Translations under genes and position numbers: made by a program
Source of the DNA: Streptomyces sp. Ag109_O5-1
GTDB taxonomy: Bacteria > Actinomycetota > Actinomycetes > Streptomycetales > Streptomycetaceae
Direction of reading: 5' to 3'
DNA: 64,000 nucleotides
Assembly: GCF_003814875.1 (NCBI RefSeq)
Contig: NZ_RKQF01000001.1
Span: 11,579,956-11,643,955, forward strand
Notes under the pieces: generated by a model
The model's database searches: none
What the model was told of the DNA's origin: nothing
Seen by the model: only the letters and a program-made list of their open reading frames with translations
Shown here: positions 46,100 to 54,780 of the stretch, in pieces
Layout: each line of letters opens with the position of its first letter
Position numbering within the stretch: the first letter of the stretch is position 1

Positions 46100-47710
46100 G
46101 TGAGGGATGTGGAGTGGGAAGAAGCACTGTTTCCGCAGGTGGATGGCTTGGTGATCGACGAAGTCGATCTCGCCGAGGATCGCGTCCGCGTCGCCGCCCG
46201 GGCTGTCGCCTCACAGGCGGTCTGCCCGCAGTGCGGTGAGGCGTCCGGGCGGGTCCACAGCGGCTATGAGCGTCGGCTCGCCGACGCGGCCGTGGGCGGT
46301 CGACCGGTGGTGATCCAGCTGCGGGTGCGCAGGTTCCGCTGCACCGGGCGCTCCTGCCCCAAGAGCACCTTCGCCGAGCAGATCGCCGGGCTCACCTTCC
46401 GGCACGGGCGACGCAGCGCACGCCTACACGCCGTTCTGCAGGTCGTCGCGCTGATGCTGGCCGGCCGGGCCGGCACCCGGCTGGCCAGCGTCCTCGATGC
46501 CGCTGCCAGCCGCTCCACGCTCCTACGACTGATCCGGGCCATGCCCGATCCACCAACAACTACCCCGAAGATATTGGGCGTTGACGACTTCGCCCTGCGA
46601 CGGGGCCACATCTACGGCACTGTCCTGATCGACATCGAGACCCGCAGGCCGATCGACCTGCTGCCCGACCGCGAGGCCGCAACCCTCGCCCGCTGGCTCG
46701 CCGAACATCCTGGTGTCGAGATCATCTGCCGTGACCGGGCCACCGCCTACGCGGAAGGCGCCCGCGCGGGCGCCCCGGACGCCACGCACGTGGCCGATCG
46801 CTGGCATGTCTGGCACAACCTCGTCGAGGCGGTCGAGCGCTGCGTCACCCGGCACGCCGCCCACCTGCGCGAACCCGAACCACCCCCGACCCCCACGGCA
46901 TCGGCCGCCGCCCTCGCGGAACTGGAGAAGATCGCCACGGCAGGCCAGCTGGCCAGCACCGCCCACCGGTATGCGGACCGGACCCGCGAGCGCCATCGGG
47001 CCGTGCACGCCTTGGTCGGCCAGGGCCGCCCGCAGCGCGCGATCGCGCGGGAACTGGGCCTGTCCCGCAACACCGTCCGCCGTTTCGCCCGCGCCATCAC
47101 CTGGCAGGAACTGGTGACTGGCAAGTGGCAGTGCCTTCCCAGCATCCTTGATGACTTCAAGCCCTACCTCCACCAGCGCTGGAGTGAGGGCTGCACCACG
47201 GCCGCCACCCTTTTCGAGGAGATCACGGCCGCTGGTTACCGCGGTGGACTCACCATTTTGCGCGACTACCTGCGCCCGCTGCGATCAGGCGCTCCGCCCC
47301 TGGAGAAGGTCCGGCCACCCTCAGTGCGGCAGGTCACTGGCTGGATCACGCGCCGCCCCGACAGCCTCGCCGCGGAGGAGACCCTCAAGCTCAAGGCCAT
47401 CCTCGCGCGATGCCCCGATCTCGACGCCACGGCCGGCCACGTCCATGTGTTCGCCGAGATGATGACTGCCCGCACGGGCCACCAGCTCCCCGGCTGGATC
47501 GAGAAGGTCCAGGCCGAGGGCCTGCCCGAACTGCTTTCGTTCGTGAACGGGGTCGTTGGTGATCAGGTGGCGGTGACGGCTGGGCTGACGTTGCCGTTCA
47601 GTTCGGGGGCGGTGGAGGGGCAGGTGAACCGGATCAAGATGCTGAAGCGTCAGATGTTCGGGCGGGCGGGGCTGGACCTCCTGCGCAAGCGTGTCCTCCT
47701 GGCCGCGTGA
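46100..47710 (+). CDS. ISL3-family transposase
   Basis: 536 aa, full length. It starts with the zinc-finger domain (VCPQCGEASGRVHSGYERRL, then FRCTGRSCPKSTFAEQI). The DDE core follows: ILGVDDFALRRGHIYGTVLI, EIICRDRATAYAEGA and the Glu in SSGAVEGQVNRIKMLKRQMF. An HTH insertion lies near 310 (QRAIARELGLSRNTVRRFAR). The start is GTG 46100 or 46109. No disruption was seen. The last 60 codons are duplicated in inverted orientation upstream of the gene. Confidence 0.95.
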   Translation: MRDVEWEEALFPQVDGLVIDEVDLAEDRVRVAARAVASQAVCPQCGEASGRVHSGYERRLADAAVGGRPVVIQLRVRRFRCTGRSCPKSTFAEQIAGLTFRHGRRSARLHAVLQVVALMLAGRAGTRLASVLDAAASRSTLLRLIRAMPDPPTTTPKILGVDDFALRRGHIYGTVLIDIETRRPIDLLPDREAATLARWLAEHPGVEIICRDRATAYAEGARAGAPDATHVADRWHVWHNLVEAVERCVTRHAAHLREPEPPPTPTASAAALAELEKIATAGQLASTAHRYADRTRERHRAVHALVGQGRPQRAIARELGLSRNTVRRFARAITWQELVTGKWQCLPSILDDFKPYLHQRWSEGCTTAATLFEEITAAGYRGGLTILRDYLRPLRSGAPPLEKVRPPSVRQVTGWITRRPDSLAAEETLKLKAILARCPDLDATAGHVHVFAEMMTARTGHQLPGWIEKVQAEGLPELLSFVNGVVGDQVAVTAGLTLPFSSGAVEGQVNRIKMLKRQMFGRAGLDLLRKRVLLAA

Positions 47711-47778
47711 CCTCTGACCGCCGCCGACACGAACAGTGACCCTCCGTCACTCCAGCACCAAAAGTGAGCCAGAACCAC
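47531..47778 (+). repeat. Right 248-bp arm of ISL3 inverted repeat
   Basis: The 3' end of the ISL3 transposase gene plus the right terminus; matches 45788-46035 in inverted orientation. Confidence 0.85.
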
Positions 47779-47940
47779 ATTTCAAGCGACGCCGACACGG
47801 GTCGCCGGTTCGCCCTTTTTGTTCCGCGTGATCGCGGGCGGGGCCTTCGCGTATCGCTGCGGCTGCGCCGGGGTTCCACGGCACCCGGAGGTCGTGCAGG
47901 TCGCTCCTTTCCTTGTCTCATCGGACTGTTGGTCTGGGCG

Positions 47941-49368
47941 TCAGGTGAGGGCGGGCAGGGCGGTCAGCCGGTGCCAGCAGGTGGTGAACGCCTTCGCCCA
48001 GGGCCAGGTCCGCTCGATGCGCAGGTAGTGGCGGCGGGCGTGGTCGGCGAGGCGGGCGGGCAGGTGGTAGAGGCGGAAGCGCATGGTGTCCGGCTCGGCG
48101 TCGGCCAGGTCATCGATGTCGTGCAGGGCCAGCAGCCGTAGCCACGCGTCGAGATCGGCGGCGACGTTCGCGGCGAGTATCCAGCCGCGGTTGACCTCCC
48201 ACGATTGCGAGGGCAGGTTGCCCAGGCCCATCGCCTTGTTGGTGCGGCCCCGGTCTTCCACGGACGCATGGGAGCGGTGCAGCACGTCCAGGAACTGGGC
48301 GTGGCCCGAGCCGGCGACACCCCACATGTGGCGGACGTTGGTCGCGGTGATGCAGTAGCGCCAGCCGGTCTTCTTCTCGAAGCGGGTGAGTTTCTTCAGA
48401 TGCCGCCGGGTCGGACGCACCCGGCGCACGATCAGCCGCATTCCCTCCGGCCAGCCCTCGCGGGTGTTCACCCCGGTCAGCTCCGCGACGAAGTAGCCCT
48501 CCTGGAGGCTGCCGTCCTGGCGCACGGAGGTCTCCCAGGCGTTTTCGGGCAGCCTCGCGATGGCCCGCTCGTCGTCATCGGTGATTTTCCAGCCGACCGT
48601 GTAGCGGACCGTGCGCCGCGTGGTGTTCAGGGCTTCCAGGTGCTCCAGCAGCCCGTGGGTGGCGCCGGCCCCGTCCACCCGTACCAGGATTTTCGCTGCT
48701 GAGGAGCCGGGGATCTGCGCGAGGGCGTCGGTGAAGACGCGGATGTGGTCGGCCACCGTGTTGGCTCCGGAATTCCCCGGCCGCAGGAGCATCGCCAGCG
48801 ATTCGGTGGTGTTCGCGCACCACGCGGCCAGCGGATGAAACCCGAACGTCTTTTTGAACGTGACCGCAGCCCCGGCCTTCTTCGACGCCGACGTGATGAT
48901 GGTGGCGTCGAGGTCGATGACGATCCAGCCGGTCAGCCGCCTGCCCGCCACCGTCAGCCACGGGAAGCCGCCCGGCCGCAGACGCAGCAGACTCCACACG
49001 TGCCGGCGCACCCTCGCCCGCGCCTTTGCGATCTTCGCCAGGGCGGCCTCGTCGAGCCCGGCCAGCGTCCGGCGAGCGGTGGAGTCCGAGGCCGCGAGCC
49101 CGAACAACGGCCGGTGATGCAACTGGAGTTGCTCAGCCTCCGAGAAGTTCGCCGCCCCCAGCACGATCGCGATCGCAAGGTGCACCAGTACCCCGGCGCG
49201 TTCCCGCCAGCCGGTTGCTGTGCTGGACGGCAGTACCCCGGCCAGCGCACCCGTCAGTCCCGTGCGGTCCGCGCACCGGCGCAGCAGCACCGCCCCGGCA
49301 TGCCCGACCAGCCTCTTCCCGTCAGCCACTACGGACAGCCAACGGTCCCACCCTGTACTCTCGACCAC
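47941..49368 (-). CDS. IS1380-family transposase
   Basis: 475 aa, full length. It has DRTGLTGALAGVLPSSTATG at the N-terminus, the first Asp in GWIVIDLDATIITSASKKAG, the second in ILVRVDGAGATHGLLEHLEA, and the C-terminal block YLRIERTWPWAKAFTTCWHR. An IS1380-type insertion domain with KLTRFEKKTGWRYCITATN is present. The start is a GTG at 49368, abutting a 12-bp inverted repeat. No shift or stop was seen. It lies head-on to the ISL3 transposase. Confidence 0.95.
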   Translation of the reverse strand: MVESTGWDRWLSVVADGKRLVGHAGAVLLRRCADRTGLTGALAGVLPSSTATGWRERAGVLVHLAIAIVLGAANFSEAEQLQLHHRPLFGLAASDSTARRTLAGLDEAALAKIAKARARVRRHVWSLLRLRPGGFPWLTVAGRRLTGWIVIDLDATIITSASKKAGAAVTFKKTFGFHPLAAWCANTTESLAMLLRPGNSGANTVADHIRVFTDALAQIPGSSAAKILVRVDGAGATHGLLEHLEALNTTRRTVRYTVGWKITDDDERAIARLPENAWETSVRQDGSLQEGYFVAELTGVNTREGWPEGMRLIVRRVRPTRRHLKKLTRFEKKTGWRYCITATNVRHMWGVAGSGHAQFLDVLHRSHASVEDRGRTNKAMGLGNLPSQSWEVNRGWILAANVAADLDAWLRLLALHDIDDLADAEPDTMRFRLYHLPARLADHARRHYLRIERTWPWAKAFTTCWHRLTALPALT

Positions 49369-49443
49369 CAGAAAGGTGCCTTGCTCTCTGCAGCGGATAC
49401 GACCTAGACACTCGCATCCTCGCAGGTCAACGGCACCTTTCTG
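49369..49443 (-). promoter_or_regulatory. Inverted repeat abutting the IS1380 transposase start
   Basis: Perfect 12-bp arms, CAGAAAGGTGCC at 49369-49380 and GGCACCTTTCTG at 49432-49443, 51 bases apart. The proximal arm ends exactly at the GTG start codon. It could be a regulatory hairpin or a subterminal transposase site. Confidence 0.5.
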
Positions 49444-49795
49444 CTACCGGGGCGTCAGATCACCCAATTCCGCTGAATACCCAGGGTTATCGATCTGGAC
49501 GGTGAGCGCGACACCGCGATACCGCGCTGTCAATGCCTACGGGCACTCTCCGGTTTGCTGCGTGAGGTGGGCAATGAAGACGAGCTCACGCGTGTGCCCC
49601 TCGCGCAGCTCTGCCAACAGGCGGACGAGCAAGCAGTGCGATGCGCGCAGAATGACTGGCACGGCGCCACCCACGATGCCGTTGTCTCCCTGCTTCATCA
49701 CACCTCCCGTGCTACTCAGAGGGCGGTACGTGAGTTGATGTCCGTTTCGCTGTTTCGGGAGGGGTGGACGCGCTGGCTGCGATGTCGCCGGGCGG

Positions 49796-50219
49796 CTACG
49801 GCCGCGGCTGGGTGAACAAGCCCTGCTCGGTCTCGACCAGGATTCTGCGCTCGGCCAGCCGTTTGAGTTTCAGGCGGGTGTTGTTGATGTTGTTGGGCGC
49901 GATCTCCAGGTCCATCGCCTCGCACACCTGCCGCGCCCGCAGCGGCGCGTCGGCGGCGGTGAACACCCGCCATGATCTGCTGGTAGGCCGGATGGTCCGG
50001 CAGTTCCGGGGCCGGCGCCGCGGGCGGCTGCGGATCGGGCAGCGTCAGCAGCGTCTTGCGGGTGATCCGGACCTCCTCGGCGGCCCGGCCGAGTTCGTCG
50101 AGCCGTGCGGTCAGCTGCGTGATCTGTTCCCTCGTCGCATCGGCCTGCGCGCTGATCTCCCGTTCCTGCTCCTCCAGCCGCACCAGCACCGCCCCGAGCG
50201 TCAGCTCTGCGCCGGTCAT
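49796..50219 (-). pseudogene. Coiled-coil/winged-helix accessory gene, frameshifted
   Basis: Homologue of the gene at 28027-28497. The start MTGAELTLGAVLVRLEEQER leads into a coiled coil (EEQEREISAQADATREQITQ) and then PELPDHPAYQQIMA. An extra G in a G-run near 49964 shifts the frame there. The other frame continues as VFTAADAPLRARQVCEAMDL, TRLKLKRLAERRILVETEQG, LFTQPRP and stop, giving the winged helix. The ATG overlaps the transposase stop (ATGA), so in this element the two genes are translationally coupled. The same pairing at two loci argues that the protein serves the IS. Confidence 0.7.
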
Positions 50220-51046
50220 GCGCTGCGCCAGGCCGCAGCGGTGGTGCCGGTCAGCCGGCGCAGTATCACCGCGGTCATCGCCCAGTACACCCGTGACTCC
50301 GAACTGCGCGGCAGGTGCTCGTAGTCGCGCACCAGCCTGCGGTGCAGCATCAAGATCCCGTAGGCGCGCTCGACGATCCACCGTTTCGGGATCGGCACGA
50401 ACCCGGTCTGACCTGGGTTGCGCTCGACGATCTCCACCTCGATGCCCAGCGTCTGGCCGTGCGCGACGACGGCGTTCTTGAATCCCTGGTCGACCAGCGC
50501 CTTCTGAACGGTGTCGGTGTCTGCGGCGACCTTGTCCAGCAGCGCGATGCCGGCGGCGTTGTCGTGCACGGACGCGGCGAGCACCACCACCGCGATCACC
50601 AGGCCCAACACGTCAACAGCCAGGCCGCGCTTGCGGCCCGGTACTTTTTTTGCCGCATCACACCCCGTCGACTCCGCCGGCACCCCGGCCGCCACGCGCA
50701 CGCTCTGGGCGTCCAGCACCACCAGACTCGGATCCGCCTTCCGCCGCGCCTTCTCCCGCACCTGCCAGCGCAGCAGGTCGTGAATGGTCTGGTCGATGCC
50801 GTCGTCACGCCACTTGGTGAAGTAGTACATCACCGCGCCGCGTGGCGGCAGGTCATGCGGAAGCAGGTCCCACTGGCAGCCGGTGCGGCCCTGATAGAGG
50901 AGCGCGTTGACAATCTCCCGCATCTCGTACCGACCCTGATGGCCGCTGACCGAACGGTGTGCGGCCTTCCACGCGGCGATCACCGGTTCAACCAGCGCCC
51001 ACTGCTCGTCGGACAGGTCGGTCTTGTAGGGCTTGCGCTCGCTCAC
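50216..51046 (-). CDS. IS5-family transposase
   Basis: 276 aa, full length. The N-terminal HTH region is YKTDLSDEQWALVEPVIAAW. The DDE residues lie in LVVLDAQSVRVAAG, ALVDQGFKNAVVAHG and KRWIVERAYGILMLHRRLVR. LVYQGRTGCQWDLLPHDLPP-type residues near 55-75 are the usual family block (LLYQGRTGCQWDLLPHDLP). The GTG start is at 51046. No disruption was seen. Its stop overlaps the accessory gene start. It is a different branch of IS5 from those at 17090 and 28469. Confidence 0.93.
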   Translation of the reverse strand: MSERKPYKTDLSDEQWALVEPVIAAWKAAHRSVSGHQGRYEMREIVNALLYQGRTGCQWDLLPHDLPPRGAVMYYFTKWRDDGIDQTIHDLLRWQVREKARRKADPSLVVLDAQSVRVAAGVPAESTGCDAAKKVPGRKRGLAVDVLGLVIAVVVLAASVHDNAAGIALLDKVAADTDTVQKALVDQGFKNAVVAHGQTLGIEVEIVERNPGQTGFVPIPKRWIVERAYGILMLHRRLVRDYEHLPRSSESRVYWAMTAVILRRLTGTTAAAWRSA

Positions 51047-51389
51047 GGTGTTCAGCCCAGCACGCCCGAGCCCGCCGGCCGGCTGGGATGCCGGAGTCCC
51101 ACACGTTCAGGTGACGGCAAATCACCTACCAACTCGCATACCGCCCTCTGAGTGGGCGTTTAGGCATGGATTATGATGCTAAGTCGCTCCTGCGGCCAAC
51201 AATCTTCGGGACGATTCGCACCTTACATGCGCCTTCGCGGGCTTCCGGTCGCCGATCTGCGTGCCCGTTTGATCCGCTTATCAGCACTAGATTCCGTCTG
51301 GTTTAGCAATGAGGTGGAAAGTCCACGCCAGTGTGGAGCTTCCAGGTATTTCAGGCTGTTCACATTGGCGATAAATAAGGCAAGGCGGG

Positions 51390-51725
51390 TCGAAATGCCC
51401 ATCGCGAATCAACATCAAACGCCCACTGAGAGACGTCCGCCCGCCGACGCTCCTTCGGCCAGCGCGAGGACACCCACCGGTAACTGCGGACCGTCGTATA
51501 GGCCAGGCCGACGTCTTCGGCGAACATGCGGATGGCCTCGCTGACGGTGAACAGATCGTCCTTCCCGGACGGATTCGCACCCCCATACGGGCGCATCGGC
51601 TCGATCTCAAGTGCCGCGTCCCCGAGCCGCCACTGGGCGCCGCTCATCGTGGCGACCCAGTCCCGGCCCTGCTTGACCAGCTCGTCGTAGCGGTCCCGGG
51701 TCACACTGCCGATCATCGCGGGCAT
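51390..51725 (-). pseudogene. DUF6192 family protein, truncated
   Basis: The N-terminal 110 residues of a DUF6192-type protein: GSVTRDRYDELVKQGRDWVA, GDAALEIEPMRPYGGANPSG, VSEAIRMFAEDVGLAYTTVR and YRWVSSRWPKERRRADVSQ. Family members run to about 300 or more residues; here the sequence becomes unrelated after ADVSQ and stops at 51360. Probably a plasmid/ICE-borne gene now broken. Its function is not established in the family. Confidence 0.65.
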
Positions 51726-51884
51726 CCGAACACCACCCCCGCGGGCCCGGGTTCGGCATCCTGTCTATGCCGTCAACTTGCCCTGGAGGCCCGTCACTTC
51801 GTACCATCCGGCGGCCTCCGGTAGCCGGAAAGGGCGTGCAGACCCGGCGCGTGGAGCAGCCCTGTGCCCGCCAGTTGCGCGGCC

Positions 51885-52220
51885 TCACACCCCGCGCTGC
51901 TGCGTGCGCCGCCTGTGCCAGGACCGTTTGCGGCAGCGGGGAGAGCAGTACCTTGCCGAGGTGGGATGTTCGACGCCGGGCGTCCACGACTTCCCGCACT
52001 CCGGACAACTGGACGTCCGGTCGGCCTTCACCGCCTCGGTCCTCGCCCGTGCCCGCCGCATCCGCCTCCAGTGCCGCGACCGGCAGGCGGACGAACAGAA
52101 CTTCGCCGTCGCCTTCGCCGCCGGCATCAGCGGACCGCCGCACCCGCGACACAGCCGCGGCCCCAAGTCGTCGTCCGCGACCACGACCAGCCGCAGCCGG
52201 GGAACACCGTCCCTGCCCAT
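51885..52220 (-). CDS. Double zinc-ribbon protein, 111 aa
   Basis: Two Cys4 motifs are visible: CRGCGGPLMPAAKATAKFCS with ACRSRHWRRMRR, and CPECGKSWTPG with ARYCSPRCRKRSWHRR. Each has two CxxC-like pairs followed by a basic helix, suiting nucleic acid binding. The start taken is ATG 52220 (MGRDGVPRLRLVVVADDDLG), without a strong ribosome site; GTG alternatives exist. It lies between a DUF6192 remnant and a barstar gene on the same strand. No family name can be given. Confidence 0.6.
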   Translation of the reverse strand: MGRDGVPRLRLVVVADDDLGPRLCRGCGGPLMPAAKATAKFCSSACRSRHWRRMRRARARTEAVKADRTSSCPECGKSWTPGVEHPTSARYCSPRCRKRSWHRRRTQQRGV

Positions 52221-52278
52221 ACGGCTACCGTATGACCAACGAATTGAGGGCCGCGGGCTGATCGCTGCCCGGCGGGAA

Positions 52279-52815
52279 TCAGTCGGGGTGACGACTGGCG
52301 TCGAACCACTCGGCGTCGTTCCACATGACAGGCATGGCGCCGACCGGATCGAATTCAATATCTGGGTCGTTGCTGTGGACCAGGGCCATGATGCGGTGTC
52401 CGAACAGTGCCGCACTGCGGGCGCGGTCGGCGAGGATGTTCAGAACAGTGTGCGCCGCACGCGGTTCGGCGCGGGCGAAGTGGTCGTAGTCGGTGAAGAC
52501 AATGACCAGGCCAGTCGCATCCCTTGTACTTCCGTACTCGAAGGACTCGACGTCCCGGAGGCAGTCATTGAGTGCGTCGAGGTTGCGTCCGTAATAGTCC
52601 GGGAAGTCCAACGCTGAGGCGACGTCGCGGTGCATGTCCGCTTCTGCGGTCCACTGTCCTGCATCCAGAACGACGACTTGGTAGTCGTGGTCGCGCAACC
52701 AGGCAGCGGCCTCGTCCAGCAGACTCCGGCGCCAGTACAGGGTGACGAAGGAGTCCGCCATCAGGCGCAAGGCGAGGTCGTCGGAGAGGTCGGCGTCAGG
52801 GTCGAAGGCAGGCAC
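52279..52815 (-). CDS. Barstar-family protein (orphan)
   Basis: 178 aa. The barstar core is clear: DYQVVVLDAGQWTAEADMHR, then VASALDFPDYYGRNLDALND and CLRDVESFEYGSTRDATGLV. Barstar inhibits barnase-type RNases by covering their active site with the Asp/Trp-bearing helix seen here. No barnase or polymorphic-toxin gene lies within several kb, so it is an orphan immunity or antitoxin gene. The GTG start is at 52815. The C-terminal 60 residues extend beyond the minimal barstar (90 aa). Confidence 0.88.
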   Translation of the reverse strand: MPAFDPDADLSDDLALRLMADSFVTLYWRRSLLDEAAAWLRDHDYQVVVLDAGQWTAEADMHRDVASALDFPDYYGRNLDALNDCLRDVESFEYGSTRDATGLVIVFTDYDHFARAEPRAAHTVLNILADRARSAALFGHRIMALVHSNDPDIEFDPVGAMPVMWNDAEWFDASRHPD

Positions 52816-53223
52816 CGGTAGACCCTAACTGACGGGCTTGTACGGTGCCGCCTCGCCCCAGTCTTGTTGTCATGCCGGGCTCAGACACAGCTTCTGAGGG
52901 TGGGGCTTGTATCCAGGTAGTGCTGGTACAGGATGTCGGTGGTGAGAGGTAGGGCGGGTGCTGCGTGTGATGGTGGGGGCCGGGCTGCGGGGGCCGGGTG
53001 GGCCGGGGGAGTTGGAGCAGGAGCTGCTGGACCGGTTTGTGCCGACGTCCGCGGCTGCGGGGATCTCGGACGAGGTCCTCGCGCAGGGTGGTGTTGGAGG
53101 ACTTCGTTCGGTTCGTGGGCTGCCGGGTGTGGTGCCGTTGTAGGTCCAGGTGAGTCGGATACGCAGGAGTGCCATGGTGTCTGGCGGGCCGGACGGGAGG
53201 CGGCCACCGCTGGGCACTCCGGC
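52816..53223. other. Spacer with integrase N-terminal remnant
   Basis: Around 52985-53110 the plus strand reads GGPGELEQELLDRFVPTSAA, then AAGISDEVLAQ and, in another frame, VVLEDFVRF. This resembles the SAM-like N-terminal domain of a long tyrosine recombinase. It is frameshifted and truncated. Nothing else was seen. Confidence 0.4.
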
Positions 53224-53957
53224 TCATGCGTCAATGGCGAGTTCCTCGGCGACGCTCACGATCTTGCAGTCGTACAGAGCCCGAACGTACTGCGCCGCGA
53301 CGGTCCAGCCGAGCAGTGGCGACTCGAACGGCACGATGCCCGCCTCGATCGGGATCGGCCGACCCGGCTCGCGGTGTACCGGTGCCCCCACACCCCGCAC
53401 AGGTCCGACTCGCCGGCGCGCACGGCGACACTGCCCTTCCACATGTGCGGGCACTCCTCGCGTGCCTTGCGTACGCACGACAGGCACGTCGGGGGGTGAG
53501 TGGTCACGAGCCCTTTCGGCCAGTCGGACCAATCCGTTCGCTGATCCTCGACCAGCCACAGCCGGCCGCGGTCGTCCTCGTCGCTCGGCCCGCCGCATAC
53601 CTGGCACAGCAGCTCGGACATAGCGAGGAACTGCCGACCGGGATGCACGTGTCCGTGCCGCGGCGCACCGACGCCCTGCCGGTCGGGGCGGCGCAGCCGC
53701 AGTACGCCGCGATCGTCTCGGTCCGAGGCGGTCTCGTCGGCGTAGCCGACCCCGACGAGCAGCCGCTGCACGACTGCCGGTTCGTCGACCAGCTCGCTCG
53801 ACCATGACGCGATGAACGGCACGGACTCGGCGCGCTTGCGGCAGATCTTGTGCGTGAACGCCGGCCGCAGCTTCCGGCCCTGGTCGTCTCGGCGTGCGAC
53901 CTGTCCGAACCGCTGCCCGTCCTCGATCGGCAGCTCACAGATCGTGCAGCAGTTCAC
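53224..53957 (-). pseudogene. Cys-rich unknown gene(s), frameshifted near the end
   Basis: One frame from GTG 53957 holds two Cys-rich units. First comes NCCTICELPIEDGQRFGQVA with THKICRKRAESVPF; then, from an internal ATG at 53621, MSELLCQVCGGPSDEDDRGR with THPPTCLSCVRKAREECPHM. The second unit is normally a stand-alone Streptomyces protein of about 130 aa. Near 53393, in a run of Gs, the frame is lost. The family tail (VHREPGRPIPIEAGIVPFES, ending VAEELAIDA) is one frame over and stops at 53224. The GTG overlaps the upstream stop (GTGA). The function is unknown; Cys pairs suggest metal binding. Confidence 0.55.
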
Positions 53958-54289
53958 GGTGCGGTCACCTGCCGCAGCTCGGCGACCCGGCGGGCGAGTT
54001 CGCTCACCTGTAGCGCCGCCTGCAGCGTGGTACCGAGCTGGAACCCGCACGCGTCGTCGGCCCGGTCAACGGCGTTCACGAGCCGATACCAGTCGTACGA
54101 ACGATGCGGCGTCCGGTCGGCCATGCGGCGGGCGATTATCTGCAGTCGCTCGATCTCTTCGCGCAGCAGCTTGTCGATCTCGACGAACCGCTCGTGCTCG
54201 GGGTATCTGCGCGTCGAGTCGAACGCGGCCGCGATAAGAGCTGGGATCGGGTCGTCGGTCCGCTGTTCGGCAGACGGGCCGGCCGTCAT
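53954..54289 (-). CDS. Unknown 111-aa helical protein
   Basis: No named family is recognised, though similar small proteins occur in Streptomyces plasmid-type islands. The protein is wholly helical: RRYPEHERFVEIDKLLREEI, ERLQIIARRMADRTPHRSYD, WYRLVNAVDRADDACGF, LQVSELARRVAELRQV. Its ATG overlaps the stop of the next upstream gene (ATGA), and its own stop overlaps the GTG of the Cys-rich gene. It is thus the third of four tightly coupled small genes. Confidence 0.6.
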   Translation of the reverse strand: MTAGPSAEQRTDDPIPALIAAAFDSTRRYPEHERFVEIDKLLREEIERLQIIARRMADRTPHRSYDWYRLVNAVDRADDACGFQLGTTLQAALQVSELARRVAELRQVTAP

Positions 54290-54780
54290 CGGGCACTGTC
54301 CATATGCGTGGCGGCGAGCGCCGCGGCGTACGCCTCGTGCAGCAGATTGGCGTCGGTGAGCGGCGCGCATTCCTGTGGCGAGACGATCCACGTGTGCGCA
54401 TGCTGCGTACGCGGGGCGACCATCGCGGGGTGCGGAACGGCGACCGTCCCCTCGGTGAGCACCTCGGTATCCGGCAGATGCCACTCGGCGGCCGAGCCGA
54501 CCGGCACGAGCACCTCGACGCCCTCGGGGGTGTGCTGCACCGGGCCGACGGGGGTGCCCTCGTGCCGCATCCGTTCGACGGTCCGCCATCCGAGCGCGCG
54601 CGGCAGGCGGACGACGTCCCAATGCTTACCGACGGCAACGTCGACGAGCTGGTCTTGATCCCACGCCGCGAGGGCGCTGGTAACACTCACCGCTTGTCTG
54701 ATCCAGTCGAGCGCCGTGAACCCGTCGAACCTGCCGGCCACAAGCCGGGCGTCGCTGATCTTGCGCGAGTCCTCGATCAC
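54286..54780 (-). CDS. Unknown 164-aa protein, possibly primase-polymerase-like
   Basis: The chain reads VAVGKHWDVVRLPRALGWRT, VLVPVGSAAEWHLPDTEVLT and VAVPHPAMVAPRTQHAHTWI. It resembles the second half of short prim-pol-like or substrate-mimic proteins found in actinobacterial islands. No catalytic Asp pair can be identified, so this is only a suggestion. GTG 54780 overlaps the previous stop (GTGA), and the stop overlaps the next ATG, so it is coupled on both sides. Confidence 0.5.
   Translation of the reverse strand: MIEDSRKISDARLVAGRFDGFTALDWIRQAVSVTSALAAWDQDQLVDVAVGKHWDVVRLPRALGWRTVERMRHEGTPVGPVQHTPEGVEVLVPVGSAAEWHLPDTEVLTEGTVAVPHPAMVAPRTQHAHTWIVSPQECAPLTDANLLHEAYAAALAATHMDSAR

Larger units (their letters stand above)
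45788..47778. mobile_element. ISL3-family element with 248-bp inverted arms
   Basis: About 2 kb. Both ends begin GTGGTTCTGGCTCACTTTTG read inward. The inverted match is not limited to a terminal repeat of 25-30 bp but extends 248 bp (45788-46035 against 47531-47778), because the left end is a copy of the right end. The normal left end is not visible between 46036 and the transposase start. Confidence 0.75.
49714..51153. mobile_element. Second IS5-type element with accessory coiled-coil gene
   Basis: Bounded by 24-bp inverted repeats with two mismatches: ACTCAGAGGGCGGTACGTGA at 49714, and ACTCAGAGGGCGGTATGCGA reading inward from 51153. Inside are an intact IS5-type transposase and, overlapping its stop, the coiled-coil/winged-helix gene. 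No target duplication was seen. Confidence 0.8.
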
